Source: Pseudacidobacterium ailaaui (GTDB lineage: Bacteria > Acidobacteriota > Terriglobia > Terriglobales > Acidobacteriaceae). Taken from it: a DNA stretch of 64,000 nucleotides. Positions 57,201 through 64,000 of the stretch are shown piece after piece. The stretch lies in NCBI RefSeq assembly GCF_000688455.1, contig NZ_JIAL01000001.1, positions 2,387,001-2,451,000 on the forward strand. The letters are read 5' to 3'. How positions within the stretch are numbered: position 1 is the first letter of the stretch; each line of letters starts with the position of its first letter. Under the pieces are notes generated by a model, which searched no databases, was not told the DNA's origin, and saw only the letters and a program-made list of their open reading frames with translations. Made by a program: the position numbers and the translations under genes.

Positions 57201-57972
57201 CGCCGGTGGTCCGTCCCAGCTCAGCCGGCATGGTGGACAGCTCCACTTTATAGGTTGAGATGGCTTCGACCGAGGGAGCGGTCTCATCGAAAGAGGAGCC
57301 GTTTTCCGAGCGGTAGATGCTGGCCCCATCGAGAAGGACCTCAGTGGAATAGGCCTGGCCGCCCGAGATTTTGGATTCAAAGGTGCCGCCGTTTCCATTT
57401 GCTGTGCCCGGACCGGCAGTGCCGGGCATGAGGAAGACAAACGCCTCAGGCGAACGCATGGCGCTGACCACGCTTCCATTCAGATTCAGAGGAAGATCAA
57501 GGGCCTGTTTGGAGGTAATGACGCCGAAGACGTCCGAGGTTTCGGTCTGAATCGTCGGGGCGTCTCCCTGGACGGTGACGGTCTCCTGCGCAGCCCCGAC
57601 CTGAAGAGTGACATTGACGGCACTGGTGGACCCGACCTGTACCACGACGCCGTGCACGGTCTCAGTTTTGAATCCCGTAGCGGTGACGGTAATGTCATAG
57701 GTGCCAATATTGACATTTGGGAACCGGTAGGCACCTGCCCCTGTCGAAACGGTTTCGTAGGTGGTATGCCGGTTTTCTTCAACGGCAGTGAGTCTGGCCC
57801 CTCCGATGACGCTTCCGGTCACATCCTGCACATTGCCTGCGATGGCGCCCTGGTTGGTCTGGGCGAACACGGGAAGAGAGCAAAGAGCAAGGGACGTGAG
57901 CGCAAAGCAGGAAAGCGAAGGAAACGAGGGCACTTTGCGGAAACGTATTCCCGCAAAACCAAAAAATTTCAT
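54274..57972 (-). CDS. TonB-dependent receptor with carboxypeptidase-regulatory domain (Oar-like), first copy
   Basis: Outer-membrane receptor/porin-like protein of 1232 residues. ATG 57972 has AGGAGG six bases upstream; the open frame to 57993 is not supported. A signal peptide ends at VFAQ, followed by a CarboxypepD_reg-like domain (about 40-130: GAIAGNVQDVTGSVIGGARL), a plug domain (PLNLNGSVVSAMRS, GGQAYSTEVLLDGASI) and a long beta barrel ending MKIEF, with a C-terminal aromatic residue as in outer-membrane barrels. Such proteins are abundant in Acidobacteria and are thought to import complex carbohydrates or other large ligands. Ligand unknown. Promoter and operator candidates lie upstream. 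Confidence 0.92.
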   Translation of the reverse strand: MKFFGFAGIRFRKVPSFPSLSCFALTSLALCSLPVFAQTNQGAIAGNVQDVTGSVIGGARLTAVEENRHTTYETVSTGAGAYRFPNVNIGTYDITVTATGFKTETVHGVVVQVGSTSAVNVTLQVGAAQETVTVQGDAPTIQTETSDVFGVITSKQALDLPLNLNGSVVSAMRSPEAFVFLMPGTAGPGTANGNGGTFESKISGGQAYSTEVLLDGASIYRSENGSSFDETAPSVEAISTYKVELSTMPAELGRTTGGIESFSTTAGTNKFHGKVYDLFKNEALDANNWGNNLYLSYYKDDPAQRANYQRPLDKKNDYGGTLGGPVWIPKLYNGRDKTFFFFSWEQYRQTTGGISTDTIPTPAMLNGDFSAYLTTTPVGTNPCDGSTIYQGQIFDPRTTRLVGSNYCRTAFPGNKITNYALSSAAQSIINNLKSYYPAPQTSSLTNNYVYRWTFPILDTSMTVRVDQNLTPKQKMYFTYNSRDNTRLSTNPWLPSVAGAGRNQDFFTHYLRFGYDYAFTATQLNHFNLGYNRTNSGNYGAGIRYGGNWDSKLGISNGGGRTFPAIVVGGYTGFGDNVDGDTIDNGYRLNDTYTWIHGRHEIKFGLDYRYQIYFPLSHAGESGELDFDSYTTSATNGTVATTGNGLASLLTGQVGYATLTSYANQPKWLAHYYALFIQDNFKITPTLTLNYGLRWDVDVPRRERDDNTSNIDLSAPNPAAGNLPGVLVFAGKGQGRTGVTGETWVKPWHKDFGPRVGFAWSPKAMDNKMVVRGGAGIIYAAMIYADFGTDLRTGFQANPGFFSPNGFDPSFTLDASPGFPAYTKPPNLDGTQLNFNGPTYISPNFNRPGMVENWSLGVQHQLATDLIWDMTYVGQHSTHLRSTFDCWNCLPEKYFALGNTLSAPITSAAAQQAGVHLPYSTFPTSQTVAQALRPYPQYFGFNTDCCLENLGQSSYHALETSLQRRFHDGLNLLASYTWSKTLTDADDALPYFSNLHGGGVIQNPFNKKTEKAISNQDTPQTFVLSYLYELPFGKGKKFLSKGGVVDKVVGGWQIGGVQRYQSGQPISFYCATGIPGFDNCIRYSRVQGQPLASNWVRNGHFDVAKQAIFSNDVYNPATNPNPYRYFNYGAMYDPNSASLVNSRGYVFGDMPRTTSEIRSFRYLDEDFSIIKRIPITEGLTFRFEADMIDAFNRHIFNRPNTDGPNDYYTFGFVSPTSMVNGPRNVQFLMKIEF

Positions 57973-58018
57973 ACAGCGCCTCCTGGATAACACCTGGTGT
58001 TTTTCTTAAAAGAATTTA

Positions 58019-58030
58019 GAAATCGTTTTC
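58019..58030. promoter_or_regulatory. LacI-type operator candidate, TonB receptor 1 leader
   Basis: GAAATCGTTTTC, the reverse of GAAAACGATTTC, is a near-perfect dyad (10 of 12) with a central CG. It lies downstream of the promoter, about 36-47 bases past the expected transcription start, where a bound repressor could block elongation. Confidence 0.5.
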
Positions 58031-58072
58031 CGAACTGTCCGCAAAAGTACAACAAGAAAATTTCAAGTGCAG

Positions 58073-58101
58073 AGGATAGTGTCGAAAAAAATCGTTGTCA
58101 A
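58073..58101 (-). promoter_or_regulatory. Promoter of TonB receptor 1
   Basis: A perfect TTGACA and TATCCT are separated by exactly 17 bases on the minus strand, about 100 bases before the start codon. The spacer is T-rich. Confidence 0.7.
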
Positions 58102-58188
58102 GAATTTTTTTGAGCCAGATTTTATGATGATTCCCTAGTAAACAGGCCAAGCACCAGTGGGACCAGAGAAGGTTTTTGGGGCGACTGT

Positions 58189-58200
58189 GTAAACGATTAC
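58189..58200. promoter_or_regulatory. Upstream LacI-type operator candidate of TonB receptor 1
   Basis: GTAAACGATTAC, a 10-of-12 dyad with central CG, lies about 90 bases upstream of the -35 box and 170 bases centre-to-centre from the downstream site. The pair brackets the promoter. Confidence 0.45.
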
Positions 58201-58260
58201 TTCAATGTCTGCACGGAGGGGACAAGCAAGACACGGGTCCAGGACCGAGGACGCCTGCCA

Positions 58261-58293
58261 AAAGAAAAGGCTGCGAGGCAGGGCCCCGCAGCC
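58261..58293 (-). terminator. Terminator after the second TonB receptor
   Basis: GGCTGCG and CGCAGCC form a 7-bp stem; on the minus strand TTTTCTTTT follows directly. A canonical intrinsic terminator just past the receptor stop. Confidence 0.8.
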
Positions 58294-58313
58294 GGCAAGT
58301 CCTTCAGGAGCTT

Positions 58314-61300
58314 CTAATAATGAATACGCAGTACGACCTGCATGTTTCGCGGTCCGAGGACGAGCTGACCGGTGTTGAACTGGTTCAGGATCTGCCCAAA
58401 GGACGGGTCGTATGGGTTGGTATCAGGCTTGGCAAAGACATGGCGGTTGAAGACGTTAAAGGCTTCCAGGCGCAGATCAATGCCCACCTGCTCGTGCACC
58501 TGCCATGTCTTGTTGAGGTTCATGTCCTCGTCTGCATAGTTGAAGGTGCGGATGTCGGCGGAGTTTCGCGGCATGGTGCCGAAGTGGTACGGACCGCCGT
58601 TGCGGTTTGCATTCGGGTCGGCGAAGGCCGCGCAGTTGAAATAGCCGGTACCATTGCAGGGGCCGGTGTAGTTAAAGGGATTAAATTTATGGTTCCGGGC
58701 CACATCGCTATAGACTGAGACCCCGGGGACCCGGTTGAAGCGGATTCCATTGTCAAAGCCGGGAATGCCAATGGCGCCATAAAAGCTCATGGGCTGTCCG
58801 GTGACATAGCGCTGGATGCCGCCAATGCGCCAACCACCAAGGATCTGGTTGACGACCGGGTGGGCGTTGGCAAGAAATTTGCGGCCTTTGCCGAAGGGCA
58901 AGTCGTAGAGGTAACTGACGACGAAATTATTAGGAACGTCCTGCGCGCTGACGGCCTTTTCTGCCTTCAGATTGTAGGGGTTTTGGGTGCCGCCCTGGCT
59001 GAGCAGGGTGTTCCAGTAGGGCTGGATGCTGTCGGCATCGGTGATGGTTTTCGAGAAAGTATAGGAGGCCAGCAAAGTCAGGCCCTGACTGAAACGCCGC
59101 TGGAGCTTCGCTTCCAAAGCATTGTAGGTGGCCTGGCCGGTGTTTTGCAGGTAGCTGTCTCCATTGATATAGCCATACTGCGGGAAGGGGCGTAGTGCCT
59201 GCTGGACGGTCACATCCGGCCCCCAGGTGTTGGTGAAGTTGGGGTAGGGCGCGCTGATGCCTGCAGCGATGGCCTGCGGAGAATTGATGGTTGCGTTCAG
59301 GGTGTCGCCAAGCTGGAGGTATTTTTCCGGCATGTCATTGAGGTAAATGAGCAGCGCGTGCAGGCGAGTCGAGTGCTGCCCCAGATATCCGATGGTGCCG
59401 ACGAGGTCTTTGGCAATTTCCTGTTGGACCTCAAGGGACCAGGACTGGACCATCGCCGGGCGGCCATAGGATTTGCCGACATAGTCTATGGCCTGACCAT
59501 TCAGTTGGGTGGGGTCAAGATTGATGCCGCTGGGAGGAGTGGGGAAGCCGTTGTCCAGTGGCCCCCAGGGCAGGAAGCCGTTTGCATTGAAATAGTTGGG
59601 GTTGGCGGTAAAGCCCTGGGTCAGGCCCTGTCCATAATCCGCATAGATGAGCGGGCCGTAGTAAATACTGTAATTGCCGCGAAGTACAGACAGGCCCTGA
59701 AGGAAGCCCGGAGACCAGGCAAAACCGATGCGCGGAGAAAAGTCTTTGCGGTAGACGTCCGCCCAGGTTTCCTGCATATTGCCATTGCGTCCTGCACCTT
59801 TGCCGGCAAATTCCAGTACGCCAGGAATGCCATTGGCACCGGGGTTGGGCGCGGTCGGATTGAGAGCAGAGCTGTTGCCTTCAGCTTCCCAGCGCGGTGT
59901 ATCCACATCCCAGCGGAAACCGAGATTGAAGGTGAGGTTGGGACGGAACTTCCAGTCATCCTGAAGAAAAGCGCCATAGTAGTGGGAAATCCAGCGGGGG
60001 TGATGGTAGAAGATCTGGCGGTTTTCATCCCCCGGGACCCCGAGCAGGAAGGCCGCAACGCTGTTCCCTGTGGGACCGATCTCATTGTTTGTCCCAGCGG
60101 TCTGGTTGCGGAAGAAGTTAAAGGAACCGGCCTGCCCGCCATTGTTGATGTAAGAGAACTGCTGCCAGCGGAAGGTCCCGCCGAAGCGGATGCTATGGGC
60201 ACCCTTCTGCCAGTTGACGTAATCATAAGCAGCGATGGCGTTGTCTACGTTGTCATCGGCATTGGCCTGACCGATGGTGGGGCCATCCTGGCCAAGACTG
60301 AATACGGGAAATGTTGGCCCATAGCCATTCTGGATGCCGAGCATCTGGTCCCAGTCTTTGCCGGAGAGTGCAGCGCGAGATGAGTTGTAGCTGTTGATGC
60401 GGTTACTGCCGATGACGAACTCGTTCAGGATGCTGGGTGAAAGAATGTAGTCCCATCCGCCGCGGAAGTACTTGGCGTAAAAGTCCTGCACCTGCGGACC
60501 GGTATCAATCGGGAAGGGGAAGTTTGGATTTCCCGGCGTGTAGTTTTCGCGTGAGTTCCAGAAGCCGAAGAGGCGATGTCTTGTGCCGATGTTCTGGTCA
60601 ATCCGGATGCCGTAAACCGATTGGGTATTGGTGCTGGTGGTGAAGTAGGCAAAGTTGTTGATCTGTCCGGGGAGATTGGGTGGAGGAATGTAGGCCAGGA
60701 TTTTCTGTGCCAACTGGCTGCGGTTGGTGGGGACCTGGTTGTTTTGAAATTCGGTGCGGCACATCACTCCATTTACGGTCTGGGTCGTGTTGGGGTCGAA
60801 GATCTGGCCAGTGAGCAGGACCCGGCCGGTGCATGGGTTGACGGGGTTCCCGGCCACAGGGCCGCCCAAGGTAGCAGAAAAATCTCCATTCCGCTCTGCG
60901 GCCGTGGGAACGGTGCTGAGGGCCGTACCGCCGTTGTTATAGCGCAGCTCCTCAAAAGAGAAGAAGAAGAAAGTCTTGTCGCGGCCGTCGTACAGATGGG
61001 GGATGCGTACCGGACCACCCATGGTGATGCCATAGTCGTTCTTGGTGTCTGGAGGGCGTTTGAACTGGCTTTGTACGGAGGGGTTTCCCGCGTTCAGGGC
61101 AAGGTATCCGTTGTTAAACCAACTGTTGGCGTCCAGAGCGGCATTTTTGTAGAAATCATAGATGACGCCGTGGTAGCTGTTGGTGCCGCTGCGGGTCTTG
61201 AAGTTGGCCAACCCGCCGGTAGTGCGGCCGAACTCAGCAGGCAGGGAGGTAGTTTCGACGCGGAACTCCTGTACGGACTCGACCGAAGGCGTGGTCTGGT

Positions 61301-61940
61301 CAAAGAGGCCGGACCCATTTTCCGAGCGCTGTGTGCTGATGCCATCGAGCAGATAGTCGCTGCCCAAGGTCTGGCCGCCATCAATCTTGGCGTAAGTCGT
61401 ACCACCGGAGGTGCCGGGTCCGACAGCGCCTGGGGTGAGAAATTCGAGCGTCTGAAGCGAGCGAAGCGCACCGGAGACCGCCAGCGGGAGTTCCTCAACC
61501 TGCTCGGAAGTGATGACAGTACCGATGTCGGAGGTGGAGGTTTCCAGGCCGGGGCCATTCGCCGTGACCTGCACGGTTTCAGTGGCTGCGCCGGCCTGCA
61601 TGGTCACATTTTGCGAGAAGCGTGTACCGATATAGACCCGGATGCCGGATTTCTGAAAGTCACGAAAGCCACTATAAGCGACCGTGAGGGTGTAGGTGCC
61701 GGGGCGGACGGACGGAAAGACATAGTATCCGGTGGAGGAGGTCCTGCCCTGATATTTGGTGCCGGCATTTTGTTCGGTCAGGGTGACGGCGGCATTCGCA
61801 ATGACGCTGCCGCTCGAGTCTGTGACGGTGCCATCGAGAGAGCCGGTGTCCAGCTGGGCGAAGGCGGGGTAAAGCGGGGTGAGAAGCAGTGGTATCAAAA
61901 GGATAAAGGCGAACTTGTGGAAACGTATTCCTGGAATCAC
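58314..61940 (-). CDS. TonB-dependent receptor with carboxypeptidase-regulatory domain (Oar-like), second copy
   Basis: Outer-membrane receptor of 1208 residues, clearly a paralogue of the receptor directly downstream. GTG 61940 has AAGGAGG eight bases upstream. Signal peptide to PAFAQ, then a CarboxypepD_reg-like domain (about 30-115: GSLDGTVTDSSGSVIANAAV), plug (QTLGSDYLLDGISTQRSENG) and barrel ending LRIHY. The two share motif order, for example AEFGRTTGGLANFKT here and AELGRTTGGIESFST there. Tandem duplication followed by divergence is likely. The promoter and an operator-like site are just upstream. Confidence 0.92.
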   Translation of the reverse strand: MIPGIRFHKFAFILLIPLLLTPLYPAFAQLDTGSLDGTVTDSSGSVIANAAVTLTEQNAGTKYQGRTSSTGYYVFPSVRPGTYTLTVAYSGFRDFQKSGIRVYIGTRFSQNVTMQAGAATETVQVTANGPGLETSTSDIGTVITSEQVEELPLAVSGALRSLQTLEFLTPGAVGPGTSGGTTYAKIDGGQTLGSDYLLDGISTQRSENGSGLFDQTTPSVESVQEFRVETTSLPAEFGRTTGGLANFKTRSGTNSYHGVIYDFYKNAALDANSWFNNGYLALNAGNPSVQSQFKRPPDTKNDYGITMGGPVRIPHLYDGRDKTFFFFSFEELRYNNGGTALSTVPTAAERNGDFSATLGGPVAGNPVNPCTGRVLLTGQIFDPNTTQTVNGVMCRTEFQNNQVPTNRSQLAQKILAYIPPPNLPGQINNFAYFTTSTNTQSVYGIRIDQNIGTRHRLFGFWNSRENYTPGNPNFPFPIDTGPQVQDFYAKYFRGGWDYILSPSILNEFVIGSNRINSYNSSRAALSGKDWDQMLGIQNGYGPTFPVFSLGQDGPTIGQANADDNVDNAIAAYDYVNWQKGAHSIRFGGTFRWQQFSYINNGGQAGSFNFFRNQTAGTNNEIGPTGNSVAAFLLGVPGDENRQIFYHHPRWISHYYGAFLQDDWKFRPNLTFNLGFRWDVDTPRWEAEGNSSALNPTAPNPGANGIPGVLEFAGKGAGRNGNMQETWADVYRKDFSPRIGFAWSPGFLQGLSVLRGNYSIYYGPLIYADYGQGLTQGFTANPNYFNANGFLPWGPLDNGFPTPPSGINLDPTQLNGQAIDYVGKSYGRPAMVQSWSLEVQQEIAKDLVGTIGYLGQHSTRLHALLIYLNDMPEKYLQLGDTLNATINSPQAIAAGISAPYPNFTNTWGPDVTVQQALRPFPQYGYINGDSYLQNTGQATYNALEAKLQRRFSQGLTLLASYTFSKTITDADSIQPYWNTLLSQGGTQNPYNLKAEKAVSAQDVPNNFVVSYLYDLPFGKGRKFLANAHPVVNQILGGWRIGGIQRYVTGQPMSFYGAIGIPGFDNGIRFNRVPGVSVYSDVARNHKFNPFNYTGPCNGTGYFNCAAFADPNANRNGGPYHFGTMPRNSADIRTFNYADEDMNLNKTWQVHEQVGIDLRLEAFNVFNRHVFAKPDTNPYDPSFGQILNQFNTGQLVLGPRNMQVVLRIHY

Positions 61941-61993
61941 TGGGATTGCCTCCTTGTAAACGGGGCCGCTTGGTCCGTTCGAATATTTCTTGA

Positions 61994-62005
61994 GTAATCG
62001 TTTTC
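61994..62005. promoter_or_regulatory. LacI-type operator candidate, TonB receptor 2 leader
   Basis: GTAATCGTTTTC (reverse GAAAACGATTAC) lies about 30-40 bases past the expected transcription start, the same layout as for receptor 1. Confidence 0.5.
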
Positions 62006-62040
62006 TAAACTAGGTAAGACCTTTAGCAACTTCAACGAGG

Positions 62041-62070
62041 AGATTAGTGGAAGAAAAAATACACTGTCAA
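62041..62070 (-). promoter_or_regulatory. Promoter of TonB receptor 2
   Basis: TTGACA and TAATCT are separated by 18 bases on the minus strand. The flanks (AAAAAT before TTGACA, T-run in the spacer) resemble the receptor 1 promoter. Confidence 0.7.
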
Positions 62071-62158
62071 GGATTTTTGTATCTGCGCCGACGGAAAACA
62101 GCCGGCGAAGGCCTGCGGGATAACGTTAGGGCCGCCCTCTGCGTCCTACAATGAAACC

Positions 62159-64000
62159 ATGCGTGCGCGAGCCTTTTTTTTTCTTCTTGTGCTGCTGATG
62201 ACCGCGGCTTATGGATGGTCTGCATCGACGGCGAGCGCGCCGCATCTGAGCGTGCAACTGGTTGTACCCCCAGCGGAGATTTATCCCGGGCAGAGTTTTA
62301 CGGCGGGGCTGTATTTCAGGCTGGAGCCGGGATGGCATGTGTACTGGATCAATGCCGGGGACTCCGGTGAACCGCCGCATTTGCGCTGGACGCTGCCGAA
62401 GCAGATAAGCGCTGGGCCGATGCAGTTTCCAGTACCGAAGCGGCTTCCCCTAGGGCCGCTGATGGACTTCGGATATGAAAATGAAGTGCTTTTTCCGGTC
62501 CCCATGCACGTCGGGCGGGACTTCCGACCGCCTGCAGACGGCAAGCTCGTGCTGGGTGCGAAGGCAGACTGGCTGGTCTGCCGCGAGGTCTGCATTCCTG
62601 GCAAGGCGCAACTGGATGTGGAAAGGAAGGCGCTTGCGGCGCAGCCGGACGCTCCTGGTCTGATCGACAGCGACGAGCAACTCATGGCCCGGATGGCAGG
62701 AACACTGCCAAAGCCGCTGCCGGCGGGAATGCAGGCGAGGTTCCTTCCGACGGCGACCGGATTCTCTCTGACCGTCCTGACGGGAGAACGCGAGACCGCA
62801 GCCGAGTTCTTTCCCTTTGAGCAAAATCAGATGGCCAATGCCGCGCCGCAAAAAGTAACTCCGCTGAAGAATGGAGTGCGGATTGACATCAAGAAAGATG
62901 AAAACCTGCAAAAGCTGCCCGATGTTCTGCATGGGTTGGTGGTGCTTGCCGGCGGGCGTGCCTTTGATGTGAATGCTGTCCAGGGGACGCTGGGGGCACA
63001 AGCGGACGCTGCGGGCAGCGCGGGGATGCTTGCTCGGGTGTTGTGGCTGGCTTTTCTGGGAGGCATCGTTCTGAACCTGATGCCGTGTGTGTTTCCGGTG
63101 CTTTTTATCAAGGGGTTGTCGCTACTGCACTCCTCAGCGCAGGAACGGCGGAAACTCCGTGTACATGGGCTGGTGTACACGCTTGGCATCCTGGTTTCGT
63201 TCTGGTTTATCGTCGCGCTGCTTCTGCTGCTGCGTGCTGGCGGGCGGCAACTGGGATGGGGTTTTCAGTTCCAGTCGTCGGGATTTGTTGCGATGATGGC
63301 GCTGCTGCTGTTTTTTCTTGGGCTTTCGCTCGCCGGGATGTTCGAGATCGGACTTTCGTTGACGAGCGTGGGTTCCGGCCTGGCGGCAAAAGAGGGCAAC
63401 AGCGGCAGCTTTTTTACGGGCGTACTGGCGGTCATTGTGGCCACGCCGTGCACGGCCCCGTTCATGGGGGCAGCCATCGGATATGCTTTGGCGCATTCGG
63501 CGCTGGTGAGTTTTCTGGTTTTTACGGCGCTGGCGGTGGGCCTGGCTGCCCCTTACCTGCTGTTGACGTTTCAACCCGCATGGACGAGGGTCCTGCCGCG
63601 ACCGGGAGTTTGGATGGAGCTCCTCAAACAGGCCACAGCCATTCCTGTTTTTGGAACGGTGATCTGGCTGGTGTGGCTGTTTACGCAGACCGCGGGGGCG
63701 AATGCACTGACTGGTCTGCTGAGCGGGTTTGTTCTGCTTGCGGTTGCCGGGTGGATCCTGGGCCGCTGGCCGGCCCGGAGAACGGCAACGATAGCGGCGG
63801 TGCTGGTGGCACTGGGTGCGGCGGCAGTGTCGCTTGTTTCTGCGAGCCGCCTGGCAGAAGTCCCGGTCCGGGCGCGCGCGGCAGCAACCTCAGAATGGCA
63901 GCCGTTTTCTCCGGGGATCGTCGCGCGATTCCGCCAGGAAGGACGGCCAGTCTTTGTGGATTTCACGGCCAAATGGTGCCTCAGCTGTCAGGTGAATGAG
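62159..64000 (+). CDS. DsbD-like thiol:disulfide interchange protein, 3'-truncated by the window edge
   Basis: Membrane electron carrier that passes reducing power from cytoplasmic thioredoxin to the periplasm. The frame is open from ATG 62159 to the last base (614 codons). A signal peptide (MRARAFFFLLVLLMTAA) is followed by a DsbD-type N-terminal domain with Cys in WLVCREVCIPG (about 140-150). The transmembrane domain follows, with Cys in LNLMPCVFPVLF and VATPCTAPFMG. The C-terminal thioredoxin domain is cut just after its active site, WCLSC. A run of nine T in the signal peptide codons may be prone to slippage. Divergent from TonB receptor 2. Confidence 0.92.
   Translation, partial: MRARAFFFLLVLLMTAAYGWSASTASAPHLSVQLVVPPAEIYPGQSFTAGLYFRLEPGWHVYWINAGDSGEPPHLRWTLPKQISAGPMQFPVPKRLPLGPLMDFGYENEVLFPVPMHVGRDFRPPADGKLVLGAKADWLVCREVCIPGKAQLDVERKALAAQPDAPGLIDSDEQLMARMAGTLPKPLPAGMQARFLPTATGFSLTVLTGERETAAEFFPFEQNQMANAAPQKVTPLKNGVRIDIKKDENLQKLPDVLHGLVVLAGGRAFDVNAVQGTLGAQADAAGSAGMLARVLWLAFLGGIVLNLMPCVFPVLFIKGLSLLHSSAQERRKLRVHGLVYTLGILVSFWFIVALLLLLRAGGRQLGWGFQFQSSGFVAMMALLLFFLGLSLAGMFEIGLSLTSVGSGLAAKEGNSGSFFTGVLAVIVATPCTAPFMGAAIGYALAHSALVSFLVFTALAVGLAAPYLLLTFQPAWTRVLPRPGVWMELLKQATAIPVFGTVIWLVWLFTQTAGANALTGLLSGFVLLAVAGWILGRWPARRTATIAAVLVALGAAAVSLVSASRLAEVPVRARAAATSEWQPFSPGIVARFRQEGRPVFVDFTAKWCLSCQVNE

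Larger units (their letters stand above)
57973..58313. other. Regulatory intergenic region between the two TonB receptors
   Basis: About 341 bases with no gene. It holds the promoter, ribosome site and two operator-like sites of the first receptor, plus the intrinsic terminator of the second. Confidence 0.8.

Noticed and set aside
55396-57258. 620-codon open frame antisense to TonB receptor 1
   Set aside because: Lies wholly inside the receptor on the other strand, with no signal, motif or ribosome site; a GC-driven shadow.
60576-61997. 473-codon open frame antisense to TonB receptor 2
   Set aside because: Same reasoning: an antisense shadow with Gly/Val/Ala repeats and no domain.
63043-63999. 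Long plus-strand open frame of 318 codons
   Set aside because: It is out of frame with the dsbD-like gene, which reads open from 62159 to the edge with clear domain motifs. Composition (Gly/Cys/Arg-rich) is that of a shadow frame.

Overview
This 64 kb window is a gene-dense, moderately GC-rich piece of bacterial chromosome. Its gene content suggests an acidobacterium of the Terriglobus/Granulicella/Edaphobacter type. This is inferred from two very large carboxypeptidase-regulatory-domain TonB-dependent (Oar-like) receptors, an AroD-AroE fusion, a DedA-rhodanese fusion, a BON/glycine-zipper exported protein and a 14-subunit-type complex I operon. No marker such as 16S rRNA is present, so the assignment is provisional. 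No insertion sequences, CRISPR arrays, prophage genes or tRNAs were seen.

Layout. 1-9.0 kb is housekeeping: the 3' part of pgi, an exported BON protein, aroDE, an M3 peptidase, an SDR, a DedA-rhodanese protein, acylphosphatase and apt. 9.0-17.2 kb is a LacI-centred sugar-catabolic locus: a large exported six-hairpin-like protein and a FucU/RbsD mutarotase on the minus strand; lacI, a fucose-isomerase-like gene, a sugar porter and a DUF2961 (GH172-type) protein on the plus strand. 17.2-23.9 kb holds addB-addA-nudix, in that transcription order. 23.9-28.3 kb holds a CusF-Sco protein, gluconokinase, a small membrane protein, an ABC exporter, thiS and a small tail-anchored protein. 28.6-42.8 kb is a complex I operon, nuoA-C-D-orf-E-F-G-H-J-K-L-M-N, with nuoB and nuoI absent from their usual positions. 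42.8-52.2 kb, all minus strand, reads smc, purC, cvpA, a Fis-like regulator, a HAD phosphatase, a TPR-secretin and an exported protein. 52.2-54.2 kb carries a parS-like palindrome, a DnaA box, tmRNA (ssrA) and a TPR protein. 54.2-62.0 kb carries the two TonB-dependent receptors in tandem, and the window ends inside a dsbD-like gene.

The most interesting signals are four. (1) The sugar locus pairs a GH172-type enzyme with a fucose/D-arabinose-isomerase-like protein, a mutarotase and an unclassified exported protein, which suggests use of a D-arabinofuranose- or fucose-containing glycan. (2) A recurring LacI-operator-like motif, consensus GAAAACGATTwC, lies beside lacI and downstream of strong promoters in front of both TonB receptors. 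(3) A 24-bp perfect palindrome matching parS sits just upstream of smc. (4) Complex I lacks nuoB and nuoI in situ, with an unknown small gene between nuoD and nuoE.
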